From Phyllobacterium zundukense (GTDB lineage: Bacteria; Pseudomonadota; Alphaproteobacteria; Rhizobiales; Rhizobiaceae), in contig NZ_CP104973.1 in NCBI RefSeq assembly GCF_025452195.1, positions 372,001 to 436,000 on the forward strand: DNA of 64,000 nt, written 5' to 3'. The notes below the pieces were generated by a model. That model was not told the origin of the DNA and made no database searches. It was given only the letters and a program-made list of their open reading frames with translations. Shown here in pieces: positions 1-8,547 of the stretch (position 1 is the stretch's first letter; every line of letters begins with the position of its first letter). Made by a program: the position numbers and the translations under genes.

Positions 1-415
1 GCTTGATCTCTATGACCGGCCGGCGAACAGGTTTGTCGCCGGTTTCATCGGTTCACCGGCAATGAACTTCCTGCCGGCGGCCGCGGCTAGCAACGGCGCT
101 CTTGTGCTCGATAACGATGGTACACAGCAAATTGGTTTGAACCGCGGCGTGGCTCCCGGTCGTCAACTCTGGATTGGCATGCGGCCTGAACATCTTTCCC
201 TTAAGCCGGGCGCCAATGACATGGCCCTTGATGCGACCGTCACCGGCATCGAGTCGACGGGAAGCATGACCTTCGTTGTTCTCGAGGTCGCATCGCAGCC
301 TGTTGTTCTCGCCCACAGCGGCAGGCCCGAAACTCGCAATGGTGACCAAGTCCGCTTGCATATCTCTATGGATAATCTGCATCTTTTCGATCGCGAAACA
401 CAGCTGGCAGTATAG
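1..415 (+). CDS. Sugar ABC transporter ATP-binding protein, C-terminal part (partial)
   Basis: The reading frame is open from base 2 and ends with TAG at 413-415; the 5' part lies outside the window. The 137 visible residues begin with the segment that follows the ATPase core in MalK/UgpC-type proteins (LYDRPANRFVAGFIGSP, then MNFLP) and continue into a TOBE-type regulatory domain with the family signature GMRPEHL. Walker A, Walker B and signature motifs are off the edge. The protein would energise an inner-membrane sugar importer. The substrate cannot be read from this fragment; the neighbouring uronate operon makes a uronate or oligosaccharide possible, but that is inference. Family assignment is firm. 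Confidence 0.9.
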   Translation, partial: LDLYDRPANRFVAGFIGSPAMNFLPAAAASNGALVLDNDGTQQIGLNRGVAPGRQLWIGMRPEHLSLKPGANDMALDATVTGIESTGSMTFVVLEVASQPVVLAHSGRPETRNGDQVRLHISMDNLHLFDRETQLAV

Positions 416-822
416 TAGTCCAGCAGTTTTATAGATAGGCGCCCATTGTCCGTGATGCCCCAGCTCACGAAGCTACCGCCGTCAACGGCAAGCCCCTAAG
501 CACGTCCTGGTCAGTGGTGGCAGCAGCATCATTACTTGTTCTGAACGCAGCAACCGGCGGCAGCGGGTTCAAATACCACTGGTATGCTGCGACCGTACTT
601 TTTTGTTGCTTTCGTTCGACGAATTCGCAGGCATGAAAAGATTTCTGCCACTTTATCGGTAAGGATGAAGCAGACCGGCCGATTTATCTTGCCTGAGCAG
701 CGCCAGCCGGTATCCTCAGCCTGATTAGTCTCGGCCGGGAGGAGCGACATGCATGTGCGTCTATTCATTCCTGCGTGATCGTTGGAGGCGGTTACCCGGC
801 GCCGGACTTCCTCCCGGCCGGC
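416..822. other. Gene-free gap with a 12-bp inverted repeat
   Basis: This gap separates two convergent genes and has no convincing reading frame. A perfect 12-bp inverted repeat has its arms at 732-743 (cggccgggagga) and 809-820, with 65 bases between. The left arm contains a strong ribosome-binding sequence followed by ATG at 749, but that frame stops after nine codons, so it could be the remnant of a gene start. The repeat lacks a T-run and is not a standard terminator. Confidence 0.4.
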
Positions 823-1167
823 TCACGGCTTCAGGAAATCAGCGCGATGCGGGGTGAAGCAATCGACGAGGCGGCCTTTTTCCAGCGCCTTTACCCCGTG
901 TTGCAGGCCGGAAGGCACGATGAAGCTGTCGCCGACCCGCAAGGTCTCAGTGCGGCCGTCGATCGTCACTTCGAAGGAACCTTCGGCAACGTAGCTCGAC
1001 TGCACGTGCGGGTGGGAATGCATCCAGCCCTCGCCGCCTTTTTCGAAGGCGAATTCCACCATCATCAATTCGTCAGTGTAGCAGGCGATGCGGCGCCGGT
1101 TGCCATCGGGGGTTGCGTCCCACTCCCCTTCGGATGCACGCACGAAAATGTTTCTTCCCTCTGTCAT
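823..1167 (-). CDS. kdgF: KdgF-like cupin protein (uronate ring opening)
   Basis: A 114-residue single-domain cupin. The metal-binding cluster is visible as His50, His52 and His54 (HSHPH), with His90 as the likely fourth ligand. KdgF proteins convert 4,5-unsaturated galacturonate released from pectin or alginate into the linear ketouronate that feeds KduI/KduD. The start at 1167 is preceded by GAGG five bases upstream and lies two bases after the kduD stop; an in-frame GTG six bases earlier has worse spacing. It is the last gene of the seven-gene operon. Function is inferred from the family plus direct linkage to kduD and kduI; the cupin fold alone would not prove it. Confidence 0.82.
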   Translation of the reverse strand: MTEGRNIFVRASEGEWDATPDGNRRRIACYTDELMMVEFAFEKGGEGWMHSHPHVQSSYVAEGSFEVTIDGRTETLRVGDSFIVPSGLQHGVKALEKGRLVDCFTPHRADFLKP

Positions 1168-1169
1168 GA

Positions 1170-1931
1170 TCACCTCGCAAGCCAGCCGCCGTCGACAGGA
1201 ATGACGGCGCCGTGCATATAGTTGGACGCGCGCGCGAGCAGGAACACCGCGGCGTCACCGATGTCATCGGCCACGCCCCAGCGGCCTGCCGGAATGCGCT
1301 CGAGAATGGCCTTGCTCCGGTCCGGGTCGTTGCGCAAGGCCTCCGTATTGTTGGTCTCGATATAGCCCGGCGCGATCGCGTTGACGTTGATGCCCTTTGC
1401 CGCCCATTCGTTGGCAAGCAGTCGTGTGATACCGACGACGCCATGCTTCGAAGCTGTATAGGACGGCACGCGGATGCCGCCCTGGAAGGAGAGGAGCGAG
1501 GCTATGTTGACTATGCGCCCCGCTCGTTCTGCCGCGATGCAGGCGCGGCCATAAGCTTGCGAAAGGAAGAACAGCGACTTCAGGTTCACCTTCATCACGT
1601 CGTCCCAGTCCTCTTCGGTGAAGTCGACGCTGTTGGCGCGGCGAATGATGCCGGCATTGTTAACGAGTCCGTCGAGCGGGGCCGCCGCCATCAGGTCGTT
1701 CAGCATGGCGACCGAGGCCGTCGTGTCGGCAAGGTCAACCCTTACCGCGAGGAAGCTCGCGCCTTCACCCTCGACCAGCTTCGCCGTCTGGTCCATCGTC
1801 GACCGGCCGATGCCGACCACCGCGCCGCCGGCCCGCGCCACGGCGACGGCCAGCCCCTGCCCGATGCCCGTATTGGCGCCGGTGACGGCGACGCGCTTGC
1901 CCGCGAGGCTGAATGCGGAAAGATCTGTCAC
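1170..1931 (-). CDS. kduD: 2-dehydro-3-deoxy-D-gluconate 5-dehydrogenase (KduD, SDR family)
   Basis: A 253-residue classical short-chain dehydrogenase, the usual length. The cofactor loop TGANTGIGQG is at residues 17-26, NNAG at 91-94, catalytic Ser about 145, and the YTASK motif gives Tyr158 and Lys162. The stretch FQGGIRVPSYTASKHGV is characteristic of KduD. The enzyme reduces 2,5-diketo-3-deoxygluconate to 2-keto-3-deoxygluconate with NAD(P)H in the cytoplasm. Its ATG overlaps the kduI stop by four bases, so the two are probably translationally coupled. Kdg kinase and aldolase are not in the window and must be encoded elsewhere. Confidence 0.93.
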   Translation of the reverse strand: MTDLSAFSLAGKRVAVTGANTGIGQGLAVAVARAGGAVVGIGRSTMDQTAKLVEGEGASFLAVRVDLADTTASVAMLNDLMAAAPLDGLVNNAGIIRRANSVDFTEEDWDDVMKVNLKSLFFLSQAYGRACIAAERAGRIVNIASLLSFQGGIRVPSYTASKHGVVGITRLLANEWAAKGINVNAIAPGYIETNNTEALRNDPDRSKAILERIPAGRWGVADDIGDAAVFLLARASNYMHGAVIPVDGGWLAR

Positions 1932-2761
1932 CGCATGTCCCCCATCGCGACGGGATCCACATCGGTATAGTCGACATTGTCACCGGCCATCGCCCAGATG
2001 AAGGCATAGTTGGATGTACCGCAACCCGAATGGATCGACCAGGCGGGCGAAAGCACCGCCTCCTCGTTGGCCATGATGATGTGGCGGGTCTCCGACGGTT
2101 CGCCCATGAAGTGGAAGACCCGCGCCGTCTCGGCGAGATCGAAGTAGAGATAGGCCTCCATGCGGCGGTCGTGGACATGGGCAGGCATGGTATTCCAGAC
2201 CGAGCCCTTGGCGAGTTGCGTCATACCGACCACGAGTTGGCAGGTTTCGATCGAGGTGGTGAACTGATAGATGGAACGCTCGTTGGAGGTCTCCTGACCG
2301 CCGAGGTCGAGGCGCTTGGCCATGTCGAGCGTAATGAGCCGCGTCGGGTACTTGCGGTGCGCCGGCGAGCAGAGGAGGTAGAATTTCGCCGGTCTGTCTG
2401 CACTGGCCGAGGAAAAGGCCACCTCTTCACCGAGCCCGACATAGAGCATGTCGCGGGTACCGAGCCGGTGTTCCTCGCCGCTCACCAAGACCGTGCCTTC
2501 GCCGCCGACATTGACGACGACGAGTTCGCGGCGCTCCAGGAAGGAGGACGTGCCGATTGGCTTGATCGTCTCCAGCGTCAACGGATCGCGCGCGGGAACC
2601 GCGCCACCTACAATCATGCGGTCGTAGTGAGTGTAGGTGACGCTGATCCTGCCCGGCTCGAAGAGATTGCCGATGTGGAAGTGGTGTCGCAGCTCATCCG
2701 TGCCCATGGAGGCGGCGGACGAGGGATCTATCGCGAAACGGGAGGTATATTCGATACTCAT
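1928..2761 (-). CDS. kduI: 5-dehydro-4-deoxy-D-glucuronate isomerase (KduI)
   Basis: At 277 residues this matches the KduI family, a cupin-fold zinc isomerase that turns 5-keto-4-deoxyuronate into 2,5-diketo-3-deoxygluconate in pectin breakdown. The zinc-site segment MPAHVHDRRMEAYLYFD (around residues 192-208) supplies His195, His197 and Glu202. The gene overlaps kduD at its 3' end and the GntR regulator at its 5' end, each by four bases (ATGA type), so regulator and enzymes are made as one tightly coupled unit. Confidence 0.95.
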   Translation of the reverse strand: MSIEYTSRFAIDPSSAASMGTDELRHHFHIGNLFEPGRISVTYTHYDRMIVGGAVPARDPLTLETIKPIGTSSFLERRELVVVNVGGEGTVLVSGEEHRLGTRDMLYVGLGEEVAFSSASADRPAKFYLLCSPAHRKYPTRLITLDMAKRLDLGGQETSNERSIYQFTTSIETCQLVVGMTQLAKGSVWNTMPAHVHDRRMEAYLYFDLAETARVFHFMGEPSETRHIIMANEEAVLSPAWSIHSGCGTSNYAFIWAMAGDNVDYTDVDPVAMGDMR

Positions 2762-3561
2762 TTCAGCTTTGCCTTCGGTTGGGAAATGTCGGAGCGCGTC
2801 GCTGCCAACGTGCCTTGATGGTAGCCTGCCTGTTGGCCGGAAAGGCGTTGACGGTAGCGATCCCGCGCGGCCTGGAGATGTGCGCGCATCGCGGCGCGCG
2901 CTGCGTCGGCATTACCGGCCGAAATTGCCTTGAGGACGCGCAGATGCTCGCGCTGCAGGCCGTGCAGATATTCGTACGAGAGGACTTCGACTGAATATAA
3001 CGGGGAATTGCGGTCGCATGGAATGGTCCGATCCCCGAGTGCATCCAGGATTTCGACATAGAACGGATTGTTGGTCGCAGCGGCAATTTCTCTATGGAAA
3101 GCGAAGTCCGCCTTGCCGGTCGGCTCGTCGTTTTTCAGCAGCCGCTCAAACTCGAAGAACGCCTCTTGGATGCGCGCCTCCTGAGAGGGGCTGCGACGCT
3201 GGGCGGCTAGGCCGGCGCTCTCGATCTCGATGCCCATGCGCACTTCCAGCACGTTAACGGCCTGGCTGATCCGGTTGCCAACGTCAGCGGTGATGGCGCT
3301 GATCCTGCGGGTCGGATGATCGAGCACAAAGACGCCCGCGCCGTGCCGCGCCTCGATCAGGCCTTCGGCGGCAAGCACCGCCACTGCTTCCCGCACCACT
3401 GTGCGGCTCACACCGAAGATACCGGTCATGCGTGCCTCGGTCGGAAGCTTCTCGCCGACCTGGAAATCCCCGCCGAGAATCTGGCCGCGCAGCGTCTGCA
3501 CAACCGTCTCGAAGAGCTTCGGCCTCCGCTCGACCCTTACATCCGTCAAATTTCCCGTCAT
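2758..3561 (-). CDS. GntR-family (FadR/FCD subfamily) transcriptional regulator
   Basis: A 267-residue regulator with an N-terminal winged helix (LPTEARMTGIFGVSRTVVREAVAVL, about residues 40-65) and a C-terminal all-helical FCD ligand domain containing a DFAFHREIAAATNNPFY segment typical of metal-dependent FCD proteins. Regulators of this type control uronate genes in many proteobacteria (ExuR, UxuR-like). Here it lies inside the operon between dctM and kduI, so autoregulation is likely. The start at 3561 is chosen because AGGGA stands six bases before it; another ATG at 3567 has no room for a binding site. Candidate operators are at 6630-6652 and 6948-6972. The effector is unknown; a uronate or KDG-like acid is the natural guess. 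Confidence 0.88.
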   Translation of the reverse strand: MTGNLTDVRVERRPKLFETVVQTLRGQILGGDFQVGEKLPTEARMTGIFGVSRTVVREAVAVLAAEGLIEARHGAGVFVLDHPTRRISAITADVGNRISQAVNVLEVRMGIEIESAGLAAQRRSPSQEARIQEAFFEFERLLKNDEPTGKADFAFHREIAAATNNPFYVEILDALGDRTIPCDRNSPLYSVEVLSYEYLHGLQREHLRVLKAISAGNADAARAAMRAHLQAARDRYRQRLSGQQAGYHQGTLAATRSDISQPKAKLK

Positions 3562-3570
3562 GTCCATTCC

Positions 3571-4851
3571 CTACTTGAAGACGCCCGGTAGCCAAAGCGA
3601 CAGGGCCGGTATATACGTGACCAGCATGAGCACGACGATGCCCGCGCCATAGAATGGCCAGATCGAACGCATGGCCTCCCACACCGATATCTTGCCAACG
3701 GCGCACGCAACGAACTGGACCCCTCCGACGGGCGGTGTATTGAGGCCCAAGCCGTAGTTCAGGATCATGATCACGCCGAAATGGATCGGGTCCACGCCAT
3801 AGGCACTGGCGACAGGCAGAAAGATCGGCGTGGTGATAATGATGGTCGGCCCCATGTCCATGAACGTGCCGAGGACCAGCATAACCACATTTAGGAGCAG
3901 CAGGATCATGATCGGATTTTCGGAGAGCGTCTGCATCCAGGCAACGAGTGTCGCCGGAACCCGGAGGAACGCCATCAGCCAGGAGAAGGCCGCCGCGCAG
4001 CCGATGATGAGGAGCACCATGGCCGTGGTGCGCACGGCCCCCATGGTGGCGTGGACGAAGTCGTGCCATGTCAGTTGGCGGTAAACGAAGACCGTGATCG
4101 CGAGCGCGTAGATGACCGCGATGCAGGAGCTTTCGGTTGCCGTGAAGATGCCCGAGCGCACACCGCCGAAGATGATGGCGATCAAGAGCAGGCCCGGAAC
4201 GGCGACGGCCAGCAAATGCAGGGCCACCATCACGCCGGGAAAGGGCTCGGTCGGGTAACCGCGGCTGCGGGCAACGATATAGGCGGTGACCATGAGAACT
4301 GCGGCGAACAGTAATCCCGGAATGATGCCGGCGGTGAAGAGATCAGCGATGGAGATCTTGCCGCCGGCCGATATCGAATAGATGATCATGTTGTGCGAGG
4401 GCGGCAGGAGCAGCGCGATCAGCGCCGCCATCGAGGTAACGTTGACCGCATAGTCGGCGCCGTAGCCGCGCGCCTTCATCTGCGGGATCATCAGACCGCC
4501 GACAGCGGCCGCTTCTGCGACCGCCGAACCGGAAATGCCGCCGAACAGCGTGGAAGTCAGGATATTGACTTGGCCGAGCCCGCCGCGCAGGTGACCGACG
4601 ATCGCCGCCGCGAAGGCAACGATACGCCCTGCAATGCCGCCGCGCACCATCAGATCACCAGAATAGATGAAGAAGGGGATGGCGAGCATGGAGAAGACGC
4701 TCATCCCGGAATTCATGCGCTGGAAGACGACGAGTGGCGGCAGGCCCATGTAGAGGACCGTCGCGAAGCTCGACACGCCGAGGCAGAATGCGATGGGCGT
4801 GCCGATCAGCATCAGCAGCGTGAAGGTGCCAAACAATATCCAGAGTTCCAT
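3571..4851 (-). CDS. dctM: TRAP transporter large permease (DctM/SiaM type)
   Basis: A 426-residue inner-membrane protein with about twelve hydrophobic segments, the normal size for the large TRAP permease subunit. Family stretches are visible, including GGISGSAVAEAAAVGGLMIP and the C-terminal NYGLGLNTPPVGGVQF. It carries solutes across the inner membrane using the sodium or proton gradient, with DctQ and the periplasmic binding protein DctP. The start MELWILFG at 4851 lies four bases after the dctQ stop. The operon context points to uronates or unsaturated oligouronides as substrate, which is inference. Confidence 0.93.
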   Translation of the reverse strand: MELWILFGTFTLLMLIGTPIAFCLGVSSFATVLYMGLPPLVVFQRMNSGMSVFSMLAIPFFIYSGDLMVRGGIAGRIVAFAAAIVGHLRGGLGQVNILTSTLFGGISGSAVAEAAAVGGLMIPQMKARGYGADYAVNVTSMAALIALLLPPSHNMIIYSISAGGKISIADLFTAGIIPGLLFAAVLMVTAYIVARSRGYPTEPFPGVMVALHLLAVAVPGLLLIAIIFGGVRSGIFTATESSCIAVIYALAITVFVYRQLTWHDFVHATMGAVRTTAMVLLIIGCAAAFSWLMAFLRVPATLVAWMQTLSENPIMILLLLNVVMLVLGTFMDMGPTIIITTPIFLPVASAYGVDPIHFGVIMILNYGLGLNTPPVGGVQFVACAVGKISVWEAMRSIWPFYGAGIVVLMLVTYIPALSLWLPGVFK

Positions 4852-4855
4852 CGCG

Positions 4856-5470
4856 TCAGTCCTTCTTGCCGTGGCTGCGGGCATCCGCGCGGACAAGGTT
4901 GGCGGCATCCCGTCGAATGTCGGTGATATTCTCAAGCTCGACTGCGATCTCGGTCGGCGCCATTTCATCGAGCGCCTCGTCTATGGGCGCGCCGAGCGCT
5001 CTAATGGCAATGCGCTCGATCGAGAACAGCGCGATCAGGAAACCGCCGCCGATGAGCGGCACATAGTCCCACGCACCTGATATGCCGAGGGCCGGCAGCG
5101 TCGTGGCGAAAGTCAGCCCGACCAGGTTGCCGCCGTACCACATCATGCCCAGCCCAAAGGAGAAGATGACGATGTCGGAGATCATACGCAGCCACTTCTT
5201 GCCGGTTGGCGGCAGGAGATAGAGCAGCACGTCGAAACCCATATGGTTGTTCTCCCGCACGCCGACGGCGGCGCCGAGGAAGATGAACCAGCTCATCAGG
5301 ATAACGGCACCGGGTTCGGTCCAACTCGGGGAGTCGTTGAGAACGTAGCGGCAGAAGACCTGCCAGGCGACGATGGTCGTCATGGCGACGAGCCCGGCGC
5401 CGGCGGTGTAAAGGACCGCCGTGCTGAGCCTCGACAGCAGGGGCAGGCCCGATCTGAGTTCCGTGGACAT
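4856..5470 (-). CDS. dctQ: TRAP transporter small permease (DctQ type)
   Basis: A 204-residue protein with four predicted membrane helices, the first around residues 20-40. The segment VFCRYVLNDSPSWTEP followed by a long hydrophobic stretch is the DctQ hallmark. It pairs with DctM to form the membrane part of the transporter. The start at 5470 (MSTELRSG) was chosen because upstream codons have no transporter-like sequence and a GGAG-like site lies upstream. The 124-base gap to dctP holds two small hairpins. The hydrophilic C-terminal tail is typical and of unknown role. Confidence 0.9.
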   Translation of the reverse strand: MSTELRSGLPLLSRLSTAVLYTAGAGLVAMTTIVAWQVFCRYVLNDSPSWTEPGAVILMSWFIFLGAAVGVRENNHMGFDVLLYLLPPTGKKWLRMISDIVIFSFGLGMMWYGGNLVGLTFATTLPALGISGAWDYVPLIGGGFLIALFSIERIAIRALGAPIDEALDEMAPTEIAVELENITDIRRDAANLVRADARSHGKKD

Positions 5471-5497
5471 AGGATTTGGCGTCTCCTGGGCCTCCCG

Positions 5498-5526
5498 ACT
5501 TCGCGGAAGTTCGGACCGGGGGTCCG
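5498..5526 (-). other. Tandem hairpins between dctP and dctQ
   Basis: Two perfect small stem-loops stand one base apart: ACTTC-gcg-GAAGT at 5498-5510 and CGGACC-ggg-GGTCCG at 5512-5526. They fill part of the only long gap inside the operon, just after the binding-protein gene. Such hairpins often protect the upstream message and so raise binding protein over permease levels. There is no T-run, so full termination is unlikely. The role is inferred from position. Confidence 0.5.
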
Positions 5527-5594
5527 CTAACGTTGCGAAGGACGGAGCCACCCCTGGTACCGGCGGACCGGACGCGGGGCGGCGATGTTTGCAC

Positions 5595-6572
5595 TTACTG
5601 AACTGCCCGCACGTCATCGACTAGTTTCTTGAGTACTTCGTCGGGGATGTGCTTGTCGTAGACGGGCTTCATCGCGTCGATGAAGTCCTGTTTGTCCACC
5701 TCGTTGATTTCGGCACCGACCTTTTCCGCGGTCGCACGTGATTCTGCGGTCTTGGCGGTCCACAATTCGCGCTGCTTTGCAACGCTGTCCTTGGCCGCCT
5801 GCCGGAAGATTTCCTGATCCTCGGGCGTTAGCTTGTCGAAGGCTGCCTTATTCATCACGAACACTTCGGGAAGGATCGTATGCTCGTCCATCGAGTAATA
5901 CTTGGCAACTTCATAGTGCTTGGCGGTGTCGTAGCTCGGAAAATTGTTCTCCGCGCCGTCGATGACTGTCGTCTCGATCGAGGAATAGACTTCGCCGTAG
6001 GGCATCGGTGTGGCGTTCGCGCCGAGCGCGGTCGCCATGTCGACGAAGATGTCGGACTGGATCACGCGAAACTTAAGTCCCTTCATGTCCTCGACCTTCT
6101 TGATCGGCCTCTTCGAATTATAGAAGGAGCGCGCGCCGGCATCATAGAAGGCGAGCGCCACGAGGCCGACCGGCTCGAAGGCCGCCTTGATCTGGTCGCC
6201 GATCGGACCGTCCATGACCTTGTGCATATGGTCTTCCGAGCGAAAGATATAGGGCAGCGCCGGCACGATGGTTTCTTTCACCGTGCCGTTAAATGGCGCC
6301 ATGGAGACGCGGTTCAGCTCGATGACGCCGGAACGGACCTGCTCAATCGTGTCCTTTTCTTCTCCAAGCTGGGCCGAGTGGTAGACCTCGACGGAATAGC
6401 GTCCGCCCGTACGTTCCTTGACGAGTTCGCCGAAGTATTTGACGCCCTCGACTGTTGGATAGCCATCCGGATGCGTATCGGACGACTTCAAAACCGTTTG
6501 CGCCGACGCTGTACCCAGCATGAGCATCGAGGCGAGCGCGGCGCCCGTCCAGAGTTTGGTGAAATGCAACAT
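5595..6572 (-). CDS. dctP: TRAP transporter periplasmic substrate-binding protein (DctP family)
   Basis: A 325-residue secreted protein with a Sec signal peptide (positive start, hydrophobic core, TASAQ cleavage region near residue 24). The mature part has the DctP family order, with SSDTHPDGYP near the front, the long central KVEDMKGLKFRVIQSDIFVDMATALGA segment containing the conserved substrate-binding Arg, and a PYGEVYSSIETTVIDGAENN stretch. It captures the solute in the periplasm and hands it to DctQM. A strong GGAGGAG precedes the ATG. It is first in the operon, so the main promoter should lie in 6573-7100. Substrate is inferred to be a uronate from the linked kdu genes. Confidence 0.93.
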   Translation of the reverse strand: MLHFTKLWTGAALASMLMLGTASAQTVLKSSDTHPDGYPTVEGVKYFGELVKERTGGRYSVEVYHSAQLGEEKDTIEQVRSGVIELNRVSMAPFNGTVKETIVPALPYIFRSEDHMHKVMDGPIGDQIKAAFEPVGLVALAFYDAGARSFYNSKRPIKKVEDMKGLKFRVIQSDIFVDMATALGANATPMPYGEVYSSIETTVIDGAENNFPSYDTAKHYEVAKYYSMDEHTILPEVFVMNKAAFDKLTPEDQEIFRQAAKDSVAKQRELWTAKTAESRATAEKVGAEINEVDKQDFIDAMKPVYDKHIPDEVLKKLVDDVRAVQ

Positions 6573-6629
6573 TTTTCTCCTCCCAGTTGGCGGGCGGTGC
6601 GCCCGCTGTTGCGGTTACGAATTCACAAT

Positions 6630-6652
6630 TTGTATGACCTCGTTGCGAGGTC
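6630..6652 (-). promoter_or_regulatory. Operator-like site and hairpin upstream of dctP
   Basis: The heptamer TTGTATG at 6630-6636 repeats one arm of the palindrome at 6948-6972. It is followed by a perfect stem-loop, GACCTCG-ttg-CGAGGTC, at 6636-6652, about 60-80 bases before the dctP start. The repeated heptamer suggests a second binding site for the operon's own GntR regulator. This is inference from repetition and position only. Confidence 0.4.
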
Positions 6653-6947
6653 GCAGGTCAGCGCATGAGCGAGTCCATGGGCCTCGCCCTCCCGCAATTG
6701 GCGTTCGGCGATGAAACACCCAGAAACGCCACGTGCTTCGGGACTGTCGAGCATGAAGAGGATTGTCGAGACGCGGATCGGTATGCCTGTGCGGGCTGAT
6801 GGTCGGAATATCCTTCACGACTCGTGCCCCGCGGCACTTGACGCGGGGTCGACGGACAGCAGCAAATCCGGGGCAACAAGGATCATTTGTCAGCCGCTCC
6901 TCCTTCGGCTGGGACAAATGGGTAGGGCTATTCAGAGATCATGTCAA

Positions 6948-6972
6948 CATACAAAAAAACATCAGTTGTATG
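6948..6972. promoter_or_regulatory. Palindromic operator candidate for the uronate operon
   Basis: CATACAA (6948-6954) and TTGTATG (6966-6972) form a perfect 7-bp inverted repeat separated by 11 bases; an overlapping ACATCA/TGATGT repeat lies in the same place. It stands in the 590-base region between the divergent dctP and ftsZ-like genes, which otherwise shows no reading frame worth calling. GntR-FadR regulators bind short palindromes of this sort. No binding data; which gene it controls is open. Confidence 0.45.
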
Positions 6973-7165
6973 ATGTCTTTTGCCCTGCAAAGTTCCGAGG
7001 CAATCGTCGGCGTCAGAGTGAGGCAAAGGTTGCGTCGACGACGCTTGTCTGATTCATATCTCTTGCTCGGGATGAGCTGATTTGATCTCGTTTTCGGTAT
7101 TCCATCCGGCAAACCCATCCCGTGCCAACTATGCCAGTTCGCTGCAGGCAAGGAAGGACAAAGTG

Positions 7166-8206
7166 ATGTCGAGCAACCCCAAGCATCCGGAAATCACCGA
7201 GATGAAGCCGAATATTACTGTAATTGGTGTCGGCGGTGGCGGCGGCAATGCCGTCAATAACATGATCCGCGAGGGACTTCAGGGAACGGAATTCGTGGTC
7301 GCGAACACCGATGCCCAGGCACTGACTATGTCGAAGGCTGGCCGCTTGATACAGCTCGGTGTGAATGTAACGCAGGGCCTTGGAGCCGGGTCGCAAGCAG
7401 AAATCGGAAGAGCCGCGGCTGAGGAAAGCATCGACGAGATCATGGACCACCTCAACGGTACCCATATGTGTTTCGTAACCGCCGGTATGGGGGGTGGAAC
7501 CGGGACAGGAGCTGCTCCCGTGATCGCACGGGCAGCACGCGACGCCGGCATATTGACGGTGGCTGTCGTGACGAAGCCATTCAACTTCGAAGGGACGCGC
7601 CGCATGAAGTTCGCAGAAGACGGGCTCAACCTGCTGCGGGACAGTGCTGATACGCTTATCGTAATACCAAACCAGAATCTTTTCCGTGTTGCTGATGCGT
7701 CGACCACGTTCGCTGACGCTTTCGCGACTGCGGACCGCGTCCTTTATTCCGGTGTTGCCTGCATAACAGATCTTATGATCCGCGAAGGACTAATCAATCT
7801 GGACTTTGCCGATGTTCGGGCGGTGATGCGCGACATGGGCCGCGCCATGATGGGTACCGGGCAGAGTTCAGGTAATGGCAGAGCGATAGCAGCGGCTGAA
7901 GCGGCCATTGCAAATCCACTACTCGATGTCGCTTCGATGAAAGGAGCCAAGGGGGTCCTGGTTTCCATTTCTGGCGGCAGGGATATGACCTTGTTCGAAG
8001 TTGACGAGGCGGCCACGCGGATCCGCGAGGAAGTGGACGACGAAGCCAACATCATTCTGGGAGCCACGTTCGACAATGCTCTCGAAGGAACGTTCCGGGT
8101 TTCAGTTGTTGCTACTGGCATCGACCATGTTGATGGCGCAGACACAGTAGGCGCGTCGGGCAGCGGCAATGGGAACGTTTCGTTCTTGCCACGGCGCGCG
8201 CTCTAG
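7166..8206 (+). CDS. FtsZ-like tubulin GTPase without the C-terminal tail
   Basis: The 346 residues cover the complete FtsZ GTPase core: [14 protein letters not shown] at 21-34, the tubulin signature GGGTGTG at 109-115, the synergy-loop region [17 protein letters not shown], and the [10 protein letters not shown] segment. The chain ends soon after the core, with no long linker and no conserved C-terminal peptide that binds FtsA/ZipA-type partners. Canonical rhizobial FtsZ is over 500 residues; Sinorhizobium meliloti is known to carry a second, short FtsZ of this type. The gene stands alone, outside any division cluster. Start at 7166 is set by AGGAAGGA eight bases upstream. It could co-polymerise with or modulate the main FtsZ; that is inference. 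Confidence 0.9.
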   Translation: MSSNPKHPEITEMKPNITVIGVGGGGGNAVNNMIREGLQGTEFVVANTDAQALTMSKAGRLIQLGVNVTQGLGAGSQAEIGRAAAEESIDEIMDHLNGTHMCFVTAGMGGGTGTGAAPVIARAARDAGILTVAVVTKPFNFEGTRRMKFAEDGLNLLRDSADTLIVIPNQNLFRVADASTTFADAFATADRVLYSGVACITDLMIREGLINLDFADVRAVMRDMGRAMMGTGQSSGNGRAIAAAEAAIANPLLDVASMKGAKGVLVSISGGRDMTLFEVDEAATRIREEVDDEANIILGATFDNALEGTFRVSVVATGIDHVDGADTVGASGSGNGNVSFLPRRAL

Positions 8207-8547
8207 CACTGCTAGTGACCGCGTCCAGCCGGTTTCCAGACCAGATTTGTAGTACTCGAATATTCGACGCTGTCACGCTGATTATGCATCTACGTATTCG
8301 TATGCGGCGCCGAACTCAATGGTCGGCTCTTGCTGGTGGATCGACATATGAGCAACCTGTCCAGCACGCCCGCGAACAAGCTTCGTGCCGCCTCGGACAA
8401 AACGCACCGCCCTTGCACTCCGCCGGCATCGCATGAATGAAGGAAGATCGAGTTCGGGAAAATATTGGCTAAGCCCCTATCCAGCAACGCAACCGCGAAG
8501 GATCGGCGACGGCGGCTCCACAAGAAATCAGTAAATTCATTAAAGAA
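8207..8547. other. Intergenic stretch with no recognised gene
   Basis: No reading frame, RNA or strong repeat is recognised in these 341 bases. A small stem CTAGC-act-GCTAG overlaps the end of the ftsZ-like gene and may be all there is of a terminator. Confidence 0.4.

Noticed and set aside
6615..6917. A 100-codon minus-strand frame upstream of dctP
   Set aside because: Low-complexity Arg/Pro composition typical of chance frames in GC-rich DNA; it covers the regulatory region.
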